A DNA stretch of 64,000 nucleotides, taken from assembly GCF_000787575.1 (NCBI RefSeq), contig NW_012236516.1, positions 188,126 to 252,125 on the forward strand, in the 5' to 3' direction. Position numbers and translations under genes: made by a program. Under the pieces are notes generated by a model that worked only from the letters and a program-made list of their open reading frames with translations, was not told the origin of the DNA and did not search any database. Positions 34,952 to 46,080 of this stretch are shown in pieces. Numbering within the stretch: the first letter of the stretch is position 1; each line of letters opens with the position of its first letter. Source of the stretch: Acytostelium subglobosum LB1 (lineage: Eukaryota; Evosea; Eumycetozoa; Acytosteliales; Acytosteliaceae).

Positions 34952-37900
34952 ATGTCACAAACATCATCAATTAAACTGATGCCAACCACAACATCATTGA
35001 TGATGTTGATGCTTCTGTTGGCTTGTGTGATTGTACAAATAGCCAATGGACAATCACCTTTCACTTGGTCAGTGAACAACCATGATTACTATTGGATTCA
35101 GACAATTAAATATGCCACAGATGCTGCTGATTACTGTGCTGCCACCTATCCAAATGGGTATGTCTACACCATCACCCACTCTGGAATCATTCCAATCACT
35201 CACTCAACTCAATCGATAAATCAAACACACGATGGAACCATTCCAAACTCAATCACTCAATCACACGATCAACTCAAACAATCAATCACACTCACTCTGG
35301 AACCATTCCAAACATACTCAATCACTCAATCACTGACCCAAACTCAAACTCAAACTCAAACTCAATCAATCAAATATATAGATACTTGGTAACAATCAAT
35401 TCACAAGCTGAATGGTCATTCATTGAATCTACCTTTGCCACTGAATTGGCAGCAGAGTCATTATGGGTGTCGGGTAGTGATGTCGATGGTGATGGATTGT
35501 GGACATACTCAACTGGACCAGAGACTGGCGCACCAATGTACGACCTGACATCAGATCGTCTTTTCAGTTACGTCGATTGGTGTCCAGGCGAGCCATCTAG
35601 AGGCGAACCCTACCTGTCCTACGTGGCAGGCAATGTACAATACAAATGCTTCAACAACAGAGTGTCGAATTCGGCCAGTTACCCATTCATTTGCGAGGTG
35701 GGTCCCGCCGTCGAGCCTTTCCTGTTGCCAGTCAGCCAGTGGGGTGGCCAGTCCCAGATGAGCACAGCCGCCTTCCCAGGCTCCGTAGTGTTTGGCGACA
35801 TCCAGGTCACTATCAACTTGCAGGGCGCTGCGCCAAGCTCTGCCGTCCCATGCAGCAATGTCGTACACAACGCCACAAGCGATATGATCACATGCACCCT
35901 CCCCGCTGGTACCACTGGTGTGTACGACCTGAAGGTCACCGACGGTGTGCGCACCTACACCTCCACCTACCAATACCTGCCGCCACAGATCAACACGGTC
36001 AACCCGAGCTTCAAGTCTGGCGACACCATCAGCATCACCGGCACTGGCTTTGGAAACGACGCCACCAAGATCCAGGCAACGCTTACAATCTCCATGATTA
36101 GTTGTTCAAACGTTGTCATCCTCAGCCCCAACGTAGCGTTCAGCTGCGTGCTTCAGGGCGACATCACAAAGGGACTGTTCCCCATCAAGGTGTCGGTTGG
36201 CGGCATCGCATTGGGTGTCTCGCTCAAGGCCGCCATGTACGTGAAGGAGGAGAACATGTACTACAACTGTTTCAACTATCAACTGTTCTCGGACGCGGCC
36301 AACGAAATGATTTCGAAGCAGGTCGTCGAGGGCATGGATGGATACATGGGCTACGTCGCCACAGCGGCCGCAAGCCAAGTCCTCTACAACGGCTGTGCCT
36401 TTATAAACTCGAACTCGAAATACTACCGTATGGACTCCCTCATGATGAACGCCATGTACAACGGCACGGAAATGGTCTATCGCTACGGACCCAAGAGCGG
36501 CCCCATCACACTCTACAACCCCGTGACCGACATTGGCTTGTCGACCACCCAATACTATTACTACGACCTCGGCAGCGAGATGACTCTCTACAGCTCGAGC
36601 GACTCATACATGAACCTGCTTACAGCTTTCGATCCAAGCGTGCTAGTCACGCCCAGCTTCACCGCCGTCCAAACATACACAATGCCAACAAATGGCGCGT
36701 ACATCAGTTTCAGGGTCACATCAATCGTGCCCGTGCTCTCCAATGTGAGCATGTCTCTCCTTGTCAATGGCGTGTTGAGCCCTGTCAACGCGTCTGCCAC
36801 CAACTACCAGACTTACGCGATGGGTGTCCAGGTCCTGCCCGGCTCTGGCGGCCCCCACCATGCATACTTTGTCCTTGGCGGCATCAATGGCGCACGATCG
36901 AGCAACTACCTCACAATCGACTTCATGCCACCAGTGCTTGACACAGCTTCCAACGTGGACAACGACAACTACATCACATTGTCTGGTAACAACTTCTCGA
37001 TCAATGCCAACGATATGGTGGTCAGCGTGTTGACCAACACCAACGTCTCGCTGACTTGCACTGGTTTGGAGATCTTGACACCATTCCACAGCGTACGATG
37101 TATGGCACCAGCCTACTTTGGCAAGCAACGTCGTATCTTTATAACGGTTGGCGGCAAGAAGTCCAATGTCAAGCTGTTCAACTACGCCGAGGCCAAGGTG
37201 ACCGGTGTTAGCGCGATTGGTGGTGGCGGTGGCGTTGTCACTGTCACTGGCACAGCATTCCCAACCGACTCTGTCACATCCTCCGTCTCCATCGGACCAT
37301 ACTCATGTACTTCCGTTGTAGTCGACACTCCGATCAGTCTGCACTGCACTCTTGCCGCGGGTTCTGGCACACACAACGTCACTCTCACTTTCGATGGCTC
37401 GGTCACCGTATCCACCTACCTGTTCTCATACTCCCATCCAACCGTGTCCAGTGCCACAGCTGTCAAGTACATGGTCGGAGGAAATGTCACCATCTCTGGC
37501 GACTACTTCTCCGATGTTGGCATCGCAGTTGACATCCAGGGACAGGCCTGCGCCAACCCCGCGGTCGCCTCTACCAACTCACTCACCTGTTCATTCCCCG
37601 GTACTGTGGCCATCACCGATCTGATTAGATTGGGCTACGTCAACGTCACGGTCAACACAATCAGTGGCGGCGCCTACGTCTTTGTCTACGAAAAGGTCAC
37701 ACCAAGCGATGGATGCAAGAACAACTGCAGCGGCCATGGAGATTGCATCAACAATGTGTGCGTTTGCGAAGAAGATTGGAAGGTGAAGGACGACTGCTCG
37801 ATCAAGGGAGGCTCAGGTGGCACGCCATCAACCGGCAACAACACCGAGGGTAACTATCCCGGCAACTTCACATCTGCCATCACACATCTGAGGGAGGTTA

Positions 37901-38661
37901 ACTACATGGGCAACGTCGTCAAGACTATCGTCGTGTCAACGGCCAAGTGGAACCAGACCGAAGCAAGCGCCACTCAGCAGCTCTACCGCCGTACTTTCGA
38001 CAACACCGACGCGGTGCTCGAGGTCAACATCACAACCTACCTCTCCCCTGCCACCGTGGTCTTTGGTGGCCAGACCATCAAAATGGAGGCCAACTCGCTA
38101 AAGTACGTGGCAGCCGTGTACAACTGGACGTTCGCCAGCCAGTTGAACGTGCTCCAGATCATTTTCACGACCACTGCTCCAATGACCTCAGTGTCCCAGT
38201 GCAAGCAGGTGGACACCGAGGCACAGATGGACTCCAACAAGCTACAAATCGTCGCTGGAGGCTCTGTGCTGCAGGCACAGTTTGCCAACGTGCTGCTCGT
38301 GGACAACAAGGCGCAGACATCACTTGCCGTCCGACTTCTGGATAGCGATCCACTGGTCGTCGGCATGCCCGTTGGTGCCAACGACACCAAGTACGTGATG
38401 ACAGCCGTCGCATCGCCCGCGTTCACCGGCTCATGTAAGATTGACCCTTCATTCAACTCATTGATCTCGGACAACTCCCAGAATGGCGATTCCTGCAGCA
38501 CGTCCGATAACAAGTGGAAGTTGATCACCATCATTGTCCTGTGTTCCGTTGGAGGTCTGGCCATTGCCTGTGCAACCATATTCATTGTTCGTCGTAAAAT
38601 TCTCCTGAAGAAGATGAAGCAAGACATGCACATGAGGTCCCTGGGCACGCACAGCTCCTAA
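34952..38661 (+). CDS. C-type lectin, IPT/TIG, EGF membrane receptor
   Basis: 1161-residue type I membrane protein from exons 34952-35157 and 35382-38661. It has a signal peptide (about residues 1-32, ending QIANG). Next is a C-type lectin-like domain to about residue 165, with the YLVTINSQAEW motif made by the splice and WCPGEPS near its Ca2+ site. Then come repeated beta-rich IPT/TIG domains with paired Cys, an EGF module (CKNNCSGHGDCINNVCVCEE, near residue 847), a ComC-type beta domain, one membrane segment (about 1116-1138) and a basic tail. Similar TIG/EGF proteins in dictyostelids (ComC, Tgr family) act in cell-cell signalling and kin recognition; a recognition role here is inference. 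The gene has many N-glycosylation sites and C-ending codons. Its 224-base intron is made of CAATCA/ACTCAA repeats. Confidence 0.88.
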
Positions 38662-38975
38662 GTCAATCAATCAATCCAATCAACATAATTATTGTACATG
38701 TAAAGTAATACTTGCTCCGAGCATCCATCAATACACGCGCTAACGATTAGCCTACGTTGTTAGTTGAATAAACAACTACATTTCATCAATGTACTATGTG
38801 GATGATGAGGGAAGGTTGAGGGTAGGTTTAAGATGAGGGATCATCACACAAGTCAGCTGCTGATCTAAATTGAAATGAGGGCACACAATTGATCAACATA
38901 TAATGAACCGGTTCATGTTCGAGTCATCCAATTAATCATTATTATTACCACTTATCTCTAACCATCTTCTAAAGA
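38662..38975. other. Intergenic region
   Basis: Short flank with a TCAATCAATCAATCC tract and an AT-rich leader for the next gene. Nothing else seen. Confidence 0.5.
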
Positions 38976-39323
38976 ATGAGCCATAATCAACAACATAATG
39001 GTGGAGGTCACCAACAACCACAAGCCCAACCAGAGTTAGTCGCCAGGAAATGTTTCCATTGTAATGGTACCGGATCAAAGGCATGTTTCCATTGTACAGG
39101 AACAGGTCGTGCCAAGTTCACAGTATGTATTATCAATCTTATTAATGGTTATTTTAAATATTACCAACATTAAATATTAAACTAACCAAATAAATAATAA
39201 ATAAATGTTTAGAAACATCAATGTGGAATATGTCGTGGAGCTGGAAAGGATGATTGTTTCCATTGCAAAGGTACTGGTACACAGTATTATGATCCCAATG
39301 CCAAGTGTTGTACCATTCTGTAG
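38976..39323 (+). CDS. Small DnaJ-type zinc protein with C-terminal prenylation motif
   Basis: An 85-residue protein from exons 38976-39122 and 39213-39323. After a His/Gln-rich start it has four CxxCxGxG repeats: CFHCNGTG, CFHCTGTG, CGICRGAG and CFHCKGTG. That is exactly the set that forms the two zinc centres of the DnaJ Cys-rich domain. No J domain or substrate-binding domain is present. It ends KCCTIL-stop, so the last four residues (CTIL) form a CAAX box with Leu, a geranylgeranylation signal. A membrane-tethered chaperone-like or redox role is inference. The exon join keeps repeat spacing perfect. Confidence 0.85.
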
Positions 39324-39710
39324 ATTAACAGTGATGTCTCTCCATCATCAAGACAAAGAGAGACGACGATTGAATATTCATTAAAGGGTATCTATAATAC
39401 CCAATGACCCTCCCAATTATATTATGTCATCTATACCCATGATAACCATATGGTCTTCATGGGCTAGCCATAGCCAGACTGTCACAGGGTTCTATCTATA
39501 ATCAGTCAGACATGTCAGTCAACAGGAGAGAGGAGAGACATCAGCGTGTCCATCAATGTGTGCCCAGAGTGGATGTGAGTTGAGTGATAGGATACCATCT
39601 GTATATGTCTCAAATGCGTATGTCATCAATGTATGATACGAGGCAATCATATGAATGTCCATTACTTAATTATATATATAATACTGTGTCGTCGTCTTTA
39701 TCGCAGTTTA
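39324..39710. other. Intergenic region (convergent)
   Basis: 3' flanks of the zinc protein gene and the bL20m gene. No gene seen. Confidence 0.5.
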
Positions 39711-40160
39711 TTACTCCTTGAGGTTGTATGTTGTGCCTTGAAGCTTTGATAGTGTACCCTTCGCCAAGTCTGTCAATGCCTTAAAACTATATGGCTCTGT
39801 TATCGCCAGTTCAGATAGTATCTATTGTGATTGATTGATTGACAACTTGTTGTTAGTCTTGTGCGTCTTGACGAGCATGGCTCTGCCTCTCTCACTATCT
39901 CTTTGCCGACGTACTTTTCTATTTAGTACTATATTGGATGCGACCAATGCCCTTGCGAAGCTGTTGTAGGTGAGGTCATGCTGTCTGACACCGGCGTTTA
40001 TACGCTGGATCCACATTGCTCGCATGTCTCTCTTTATCAGTCTGCGTGAGACGTAGTTGTACTCGAGTCCCTTCTCGACACGCTCGCGTGCCAACGATTT
40101 ACAGTTCTTTGAGCGTCCGTAGAAGCCCTTGGCCAGCTTGAATATCTTGTCGATGTTCAT
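39711..40160 (-). CDS. mrpl20: Mitochondrial ribosomal protein bL20m
   Basis: A 118-residue homologue of bacterial L20, needed for large-subunit assembly, acting in mitochondria. Exon 1 (40160-39915) encodes LAKGFYGRSKNCKSLARERV and RDMRAMWIQRINAGVRQH, the core RNA-binding helices. Reading past 39915 gives a non-family tail. A GTACGT donor joins instead to exon 2 (39821-39711), giving LNRK-ILSELAITEP and the normal end of the protein. No long targeting peptide is visible; the N-terminus starts directly at the L20 core (MNIDKIFKLAKGF). Confidence 0.93.
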
Positions 40161-40553
40161 TGTATGTAAGTATATATATATAAGTAGTAGTATATGTAGG
40201 CAATCAGATCAATGACAACTGCTGCGTTTTGTCGCTGTGTGCTCATCATCACAAGGTCATCATTCGGGTCGAGAAAATTCAAAAAAATTAAGTCTGGCGT
40301 GTAGACGCGCGATGGCATGTTTGTTGGTAGTCCTGTCAACCAGTTGCCAACATGATGATCTATGATTGATAGCATCGACCTGATGGTGGATGCCTATGTG
40401 TCTGTTTGATGATGAGCCATGTCAAGCATGAATCATGTGAAGACGAATGTAATAAAGACGAAATAAGTAACATTGTGAATGAGTGATGGTTTAACATCGG
40501 CCCCTCCAATAAGAGGTATTGAGAAGTGTATTCTATACATCGACATTGATTCA
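40161..40553. other. Intergenic region between bL20m and LSm3
   Basis: Both flanking genes are on the minus strand, so this is the bL20m promoter and the LSm3 3' flank. No supported gene. Confidence 0.45.
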
Positions 40554-41055
40554 TTATGATGTCCTGAGTGGTGGAGAGATCAGAATGACACCGTCTCCAC
40601 GTACAAAAAGCATCTCTATGTTACGTTTGATATTCTATAAGTTTGAATGTTAGTCAGTGATCACAGCATTCGATTACAATCATCAATAACTCATACCTTT
40701 ACAATCTCTTCATCAGTCTCCTCATCCTTTTCGATGACCTTAATAGTCTCTTCGACATCAGAAAGTACCATGTTCAAATGTTGATCATATGCCTGATTGA
40801 TTATTTGATAGTGAATGATCGATTGATCGATTGATCGATTGAATGAATGATACATATAGTATGATATGAGTAAGTACATATATTCCTATCCTATTCCAGC
40901 ATCCATGTTATGATTGAAGAATGAATGTAACATACATGTAGCTTTCCTCTCAACTCTCTATCCTGTCTCATCTTTACGAATATCCTCTCATCAAGACTCA
41001 GTCTAATGAGATCTAATGGTTCCTCAATGGTACCTTCTTCCTTCTTCTGATCCAT
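40554..41055 (-). CDS. lsm3: U6 snRNA-associated Sm-like protein LSm3
   Basis: 98-residue subunit of the LSm1-7 (mRNA decay) and LSm2-8 (U6 snRNA) rings. Exons 41055-40936, 40792-40697 and 40634-40554 join in phase. The sequence reads [39 protein letters not shown] for the Sm1 motif, and [14 protein letters not shown] for Sm2. This matches LSm3 specifically and is complete at both ends. The start is 157 bases from the divergent AP-4 mu start, so the two probably share a promoter region. Confidence 0.96.
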
Positions 41056-41212
41056 TATCTATATATCTATATATGTGTTTTGAAGATTGATTGATGAATG
41101 ATTGAATGAATGACAACTTTGCAAACTATTTGTGAGAACTTCAAACAAACACAACTTCATCAATCAATCAAACATACTTTGTACAGATATACAACATATA
41201 TAGACTACGACA

Positions 41213-42834
41213 ATGTTCAGCCAGTTGTTCATATTGAACTATAAAGGCGATACAATCATATTCAAGGAGTGTATGTGTTTGTCCATTCCCTGATTGTCGT
41301 GTATCCAGTAACCATTCTAATCAACCTGTCTGTCAACAGATAGACCTGATATAAGTAGGAACACTCCCGATCTATTCTTTACACATATACTAGCATCCGA
41401 TACATCAAATATACAACCATGCTTTGTAAGTCCATTCATTCATTCAATCAAACAAAGTAACTTACTAACTTGTACTACTTTGGAAGTGTCTGGACTCAAT
41501 CAACTACTTGTTTATAAAGAGACGTGAGATGTACTTTGTGTTGACTACACTTCAGTTGGTATCACCTTCATTGGCATTCGAGTTGTTGAATAGGACTGCT
41601 ATGATCATTCAAGATTACACGGCATCATTGACAGAGGAAGCAATTAGACTGAACTTTACATTGATCTACGAGTTGTTGGACGAGCTGTTGGACTTTGGTC
41701 ATCCACAAGGTACATCAACAGAGACCCTCAAGTCATTCGTATTCACTCCACCTACTGTTGTACAACATTCAAAGCAAGAATCAATGATTGATACATTCCT
41801 AGTATGTTTTTGTTTGAATGAGGCCAAGTTGGTCGATTGATTCCAGACACTAACATCTCATGGTCATCCCAAGAATACCGCAACAAAGAAGTCAGTTCCA
41901 TCTGTTAACTCTGTTAGACCTGTACATCAACCTTCACAAATAGACAATGGAAATGGCAATGAGATCTATGTAGACCTATGGGAGCATCTAACTGTCCTCT
42001 TTGCGTCCAATGTATGTTATTGACTCGGACCTCAATCAACTCCATCGACTCAAACACTTACTCACTCACAATGTAACATAACAGGGAGCAGTCATTCGTA
42101 ATGATGTCAATGGAAGTGTTGTGATAAGGAGTTATCTAAAGGGCAATCCTGTTGTTTCAATTGGATTCAATCAAGACTTTACAATTGGCGCCACTAGTAA
42201 TGCGGCATCGGATAAAGGCGCAGCAACGGGCGGTCTAAATATTGATGACTGTCTATTTCATGAATGCGCCTCAAATGGATTCACAGTGGAGGATGGAAGC
42301 ACGATCAACTTCCATCCGCCTCAGGGCGAGTTCACATTGTTCAAGTATCGGATATCAAACAGCAGCTACTCTCCATTCCTCATCAACACACAAATCGAAC
42401 CAATCACGCAGGGCAAGAACAAGTTCCTGGAGCTCAGCGTCAGGCTGCGCGCAAACTACGCACCAAACGTCATCTCCAATGGCATTGACATCACCATCCC
42501 CATGCCCAAGACAACAGCGAGCTGTGTACTCTCGTTCGACTTTGAGAGCGCAGGTCAACACATTGAATACATTGCCAACGATCATCTGATACACTGGAGC
42601 ATCAAGAAGATGCGTGGTGGCGCCGAGGTCATCATGCGGGCGCGCATTCAAACCGATGGCAGTGTGAATGAGGATATTGTTCGTCGTCAGGTTGGGCCGA
42701 TCAGCCTGGACTTTGACATACCAATGTTCAACTGCACCGGGATCCAGATCAAGTTCCTCAAAGTACTTGGCATCACGCCAGTCCGTTGGATCAGATACAT
42801 AGCAGAGTCCAAGAGTTATGTCTGTAGAGTGTAA
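41213..42834 (+). CDS. apm4: AP-4 complex mu subunit
   Basis: Medium subunit of an adaptor complex that picks cargo at the trans-Golgi/endosome. Exons 41213-41270, 41340-41425, 41487-41801, 41847-42011 and 42085-42834 join in phase to 457 residues. The N-terminal longin-like domain reads MFSQLFILNYKGDTIIFKEY, then YELLDELLDFGHPQGTSTETLK. The C-terminal mu-homology domain has DDCLFHECASNG, TIPMPKTTASC and PVRWIRYIAESKSYVCRV. The text fits mu4 better than mu1-mu3, since the TSTE-LK segment and the short linker are mu4-like. The third exon start (41487, C-L-D-S-I-N-Y) is set by phase and by homology. Confidence 0.88.
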
Positions 42835-42976
42835 TATAATATTGTCTAATATACATCAGCTGTGTCTTGCCTGTGTGTCTTTGTTTATTCATGGGTCAGG
42901 GAGGTATCCAAAGGGATATAAATAGTAGTGAGGGTACATCATCAGAGTCCATCTATCGATCCTTTCAATTTGATCA

Positions 42977-43981
42977 CTATCCAAGGTTGACTCCAAACAT
43001 CTGACACAGATATCTTAGACCACCTGGGAAACTCCTGCCAATAGCGATAAACTTCCATTCGTTACCCTCGCGGTACACCTCTCCGGCGATCAGTGCCGTG
43101 TTCATGCCGCCCTCGTTGGACAGATCATATCGACAGATGTTGCGGCTTGTTTCCTGATTGGCAATGCGAATAAATGCGCGTGGCACCTGACTAAAGTTCT
43201 GTCTTCTATTTTCGGCATCATGGATCGTCACAGCAAACACCAGTCTTGTAACATCCGGTGACACTCCCTGCAAGTTAACTGTAACAGTCTCATCATCTCC
43301 CTCTCCATATCTGTGTGGATTGATTGAATGATTGAATGATTGTTTGATTGAGTGAGTGAGTTGAGTTGGGTTAGGATGATGAACTACCATTATATACTGC
43401 TCCTGTGGGACTACGTACCCTGTAAGGTTATCACCTTGATGAGCGATTGAGCCATCTCTTGACACTTTGTTGTTGTAAAAGATAAAGTCGTGACTGGTTC
43501 TGACTGTACCATTGGGCGACAGCATAAAGACCACGGCGTCGAGATCAAAGGGGAATCCTGGTGTCTGGCTGACGTCCCAACCAAGTCCAACGAATATACG
43601 ACGCAGGTATGGATCCTCTTTGTTCAATGAGATCGATTGATCTTTCTGTAGTGTGATGCCTGGTCCCTGAGGAGGTGCGTATTGGCCGGGTGCGCCGTAC
43701 TGGCCTGGCTGGCTGGGTGGTGCGCCGTATTGGCCGGCCTGCTGAGGTGGTGGGTACTGACCAGCGCCTGGAGGAGGTGGGAACTGGCCGCCTGGAGGTG
43801 GAGGTGGGAACTGGCCAGGGGGTGGGGCCGATGGCGCTCCGCCTCTAGACATATTCATTGGAGCGCCAAAGTTTGGCACTGTTGGCTGACCTGGTGCGCC
43901 TACTCCTGGTGTTGACGATGGTTGTCTATAATAATTGTTTCCTTTGGCAAGGCCTTGTGATGGTGGTGGTGGGTTGTACAT
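42977..43981 (-). CDS. cabpA: CABP1-like TerD-domain protein
   Basis: 298 residues from exons 43981-43419 and 43310-42977. The N-terminal third is rich in Pro, Gly, Gln and Tyr, with repeated QYGAP and PPPGQFPPP units. The rest is a TerD domain: [37 protein letters not shown], and [19 protein letters not shown] with the Ca2+-binding acidic residues, then [11 protein letters not shown]. Dictyostelium cAMP-binding protein CABP1 has this same architecture. The intron could be read through in frame but carries GTACGT/ACACAG signals and non-family text, so it is excluded. TerD proteins bind Ca2+; the exact cell role is unclear. Confidence 0.9.
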   Translation of the reverse strand: MYNPPPPSQGLAKGNNYYRQPSSTPGVGAPGQPTVPNFGAPMNMSRGGAPSAPPPGQFPPPPPGGQFPPPPGAGQYPPPQQAGQYGAPPSQPGQYGAPGQYAPPQGPGITLQKDQSISLNKEDPYLRRIFVGLGWDVSQTPGFPFDLDAVVFMLSPNGTVRTSHDFIFYNNKVSRDGSIAHQGDNLTGYVVPQEQYIMVVHHPNPTQLTHSIKQSFNHSINPHRYGEGDDETVTVNLQGVSPDVTRLVFAVTIHDAENRRQNFSQVPRAFIRIANQETSRNICRYDLSNEGGMNTALIAGEVYREGNEWKFIAIGRSFPGGLRYLCQMFGVNLG

Positions 43982-44913
43982 GTTTGTCTTATCCTATCTA
44001 AAGTCTAAGTCTAAGTCTAAAAGTAAACTAAAGTGTCGTCTTTCTTGATTGATTGATTGATTGATTGTTTGATTGATTGTTTGATTGATTGTTTGTTTGT
44101 TTGTTTGTTTCAAAGTCAGAGTACTAATATTGTTGATGTCAACTCCAATGTACGTATTCAACAATGAATGAATATCTGTTGAGTTGTGTTTGAATGTGTG
44201 TATGAATGTATGAATGTGAACTGTTGTTTGATTGAATGAATGTTGTTGTTGGCTTTGCTTTAATAATTTATGTGAATGATAATTTCGATTGGCTCACTCT
44301 AGAAAAGTTGGTGAACTTGAAGACCCTCAACGATGCGTGTTGACAACAATGACTCACACCAATCCATTTATCCATTTCCTACCCTACAAGGGTTTGTTTC
44401 TCACTTGCCAAACAAGGACAAACACCACACTCCGTCATCATGTTATTGTAAACTTGTATGTGTGTTAACAACAACGAACTTCATTGATAACCAGGGAATG
44501 AATGATTGCACTGAGCAGATAATACTACAATTACAAAAATATATATATATATATATACACACATAGATAAACACACAAACTGATGTGAGTGTGTGTGTGT
44601 GTGTGTGAATGCACTCAAGTGATCGATCATTACTTTGTTGTTATCAATGCCACGAAGGCACCATACTCTCACACACACACACACACATATATATAAATAA
44701 TAATATATATCTGTCCACAATGCTGTTTGTTGTTGTTGCTGTTGTGTGTGTTAGATGATGTAAAGTAGGCCACACTGCGGCTCAAGGATTGGAGAAACAC
44801 TGTCACAGGCACATCCTCAAATATATACTGCGGCTTTGAAGTGGAGTAACTAGTAGTAGTCAACAGGTAGGAGTGGATTGGAGGGAGAGAGAGAGGGAGG
44901 CACGACTGCAGTC

Positions 44914-44951
<38 letters not shown>

Positions 44952-45044
44952 TATGAATCAAATAATATAGCTAACCCTTGATCTAAAGATCATTGATTGA
45001 ATAAACATAATAATAATATATTTAACTAAGATAGATACTATACA
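43982..45044. promoter_or_regulatory. Divergent promoter region of cabpA and a Rab gene, microsatellite-rich
   Basis: Contains (TTGA)n at 44048-44100, (TA)n near 44540-44560, (GT)n near 44588-44608, (CA)n near 44670-44690 and (ATT)n near 44925-44953. Also a GAGA-type purine tract at 44883-44900. No supported gene. Confidence 0.55.
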
Positions 45045-45874
45045 ATGGATCATAAACTACAACATCATCAACAGCATGATTATGATAAGAAGGTTGTATT
45101 ACTTGGAAGTAGCGGTATGTATTTTTAACAATACTATTGATGACCAGGTTAGATAACTAATACAATGAATACAACTCATTAAGATGTTGGAAAGACAGCC
45201 ATCGTCACAAGATATGCAGAGGGAATATTCCCAACAAGGCCAATTCCGACAATTGGTTCAAACTTTCTATCAAAGAGACTGTAAGTTAGAGATGATCATT
45301 ACTTATCTTCAATGTCCAATTGATGTACATTTACTAACATAGTGATGATATTGGATGTTTGTAGTAATATAGAGGGTACAAATATGAGGTTCCAATTATG
45401 GGATACAGCTGGACAAGATAGATTTAGATCATTGATGCCAATGTATTATCGAGGTGCCCATGTTGCTGTTATTGTCTACGATGTTACATCCATCAACTCA
45501 TTCGATAAGGTCAAGGAATGGGTCCAAGAACTACGATCAAACACTCTTGAAGATATAGGTAAATTGATTGATTGATTGATCGATGGAAGACAACCCCAAA
45601 CTAACATTATTATTCATCACGAATTCTAGTATTGGTATTATGTGGCAATAAGATAGACCTTGTGGATGAGAGACGTGTTGAACGAAAGGTTGCCCAATCG
45701 TTTGCCGATCAGATCAATGCAATGTATTATGAAACATCAGCTCGAAAGAATATTGGTATTGATCATATGTTTATGGATGTTGCAACAAAACTATTGCTAC
45801 TGCATCACAACCTAGTCATTCCAAAAGTAATCACACCGGATAACAAACAGTCATCCAGTGGATGTTGTAAATAA
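45045..45874 (+). CDS. Rab-family small GTPase
   Basis: A 201-residue Rab that recruits effectors for vesicle traffic. Exons 45045-45114, 45184-45280, 45365-45558 and 45630-45874 join in phase. The P-loop is GSSDVGKT (made by the first splice), switch II is WDTAGQDRF, and the base-binding motifs are CGNKID and TSARK. It ends SSSGCCK, a double-Cys prenylation end. The third acceptor must be the GTAG at 45361-45364: the earlier AG gives a stop codon. The effector region PTRPIPTIGSNFLSKRL is not typical of one subfamily, so I give no Rab number. Confidence 0.9.
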
Positions 45875-46080
45875 ATAATATAGTAGATAATTAATTGGAC
45901 TTATCAATAATTTCGAAGTTGAGAATGATAATAGATTAAATTGGTGTCTGATTTTGATTGATTGATTGATTGATTGTTTGATTGATGGATTGATTGATTG
46001 ATTGAAGGACTGTGTTCTTGAAAGATGATCCGCCGGATCATCCCCAAAGACTGTTGCAACTCTATCATGTTGATTTGGAC

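Noticed and set aside
43321-43418. Read-through of the cabpA intron
   Set aside because: It is open in frame, but the insert is (TTGA)n-derived and interrupts the TerD domain; splice signals are clear.
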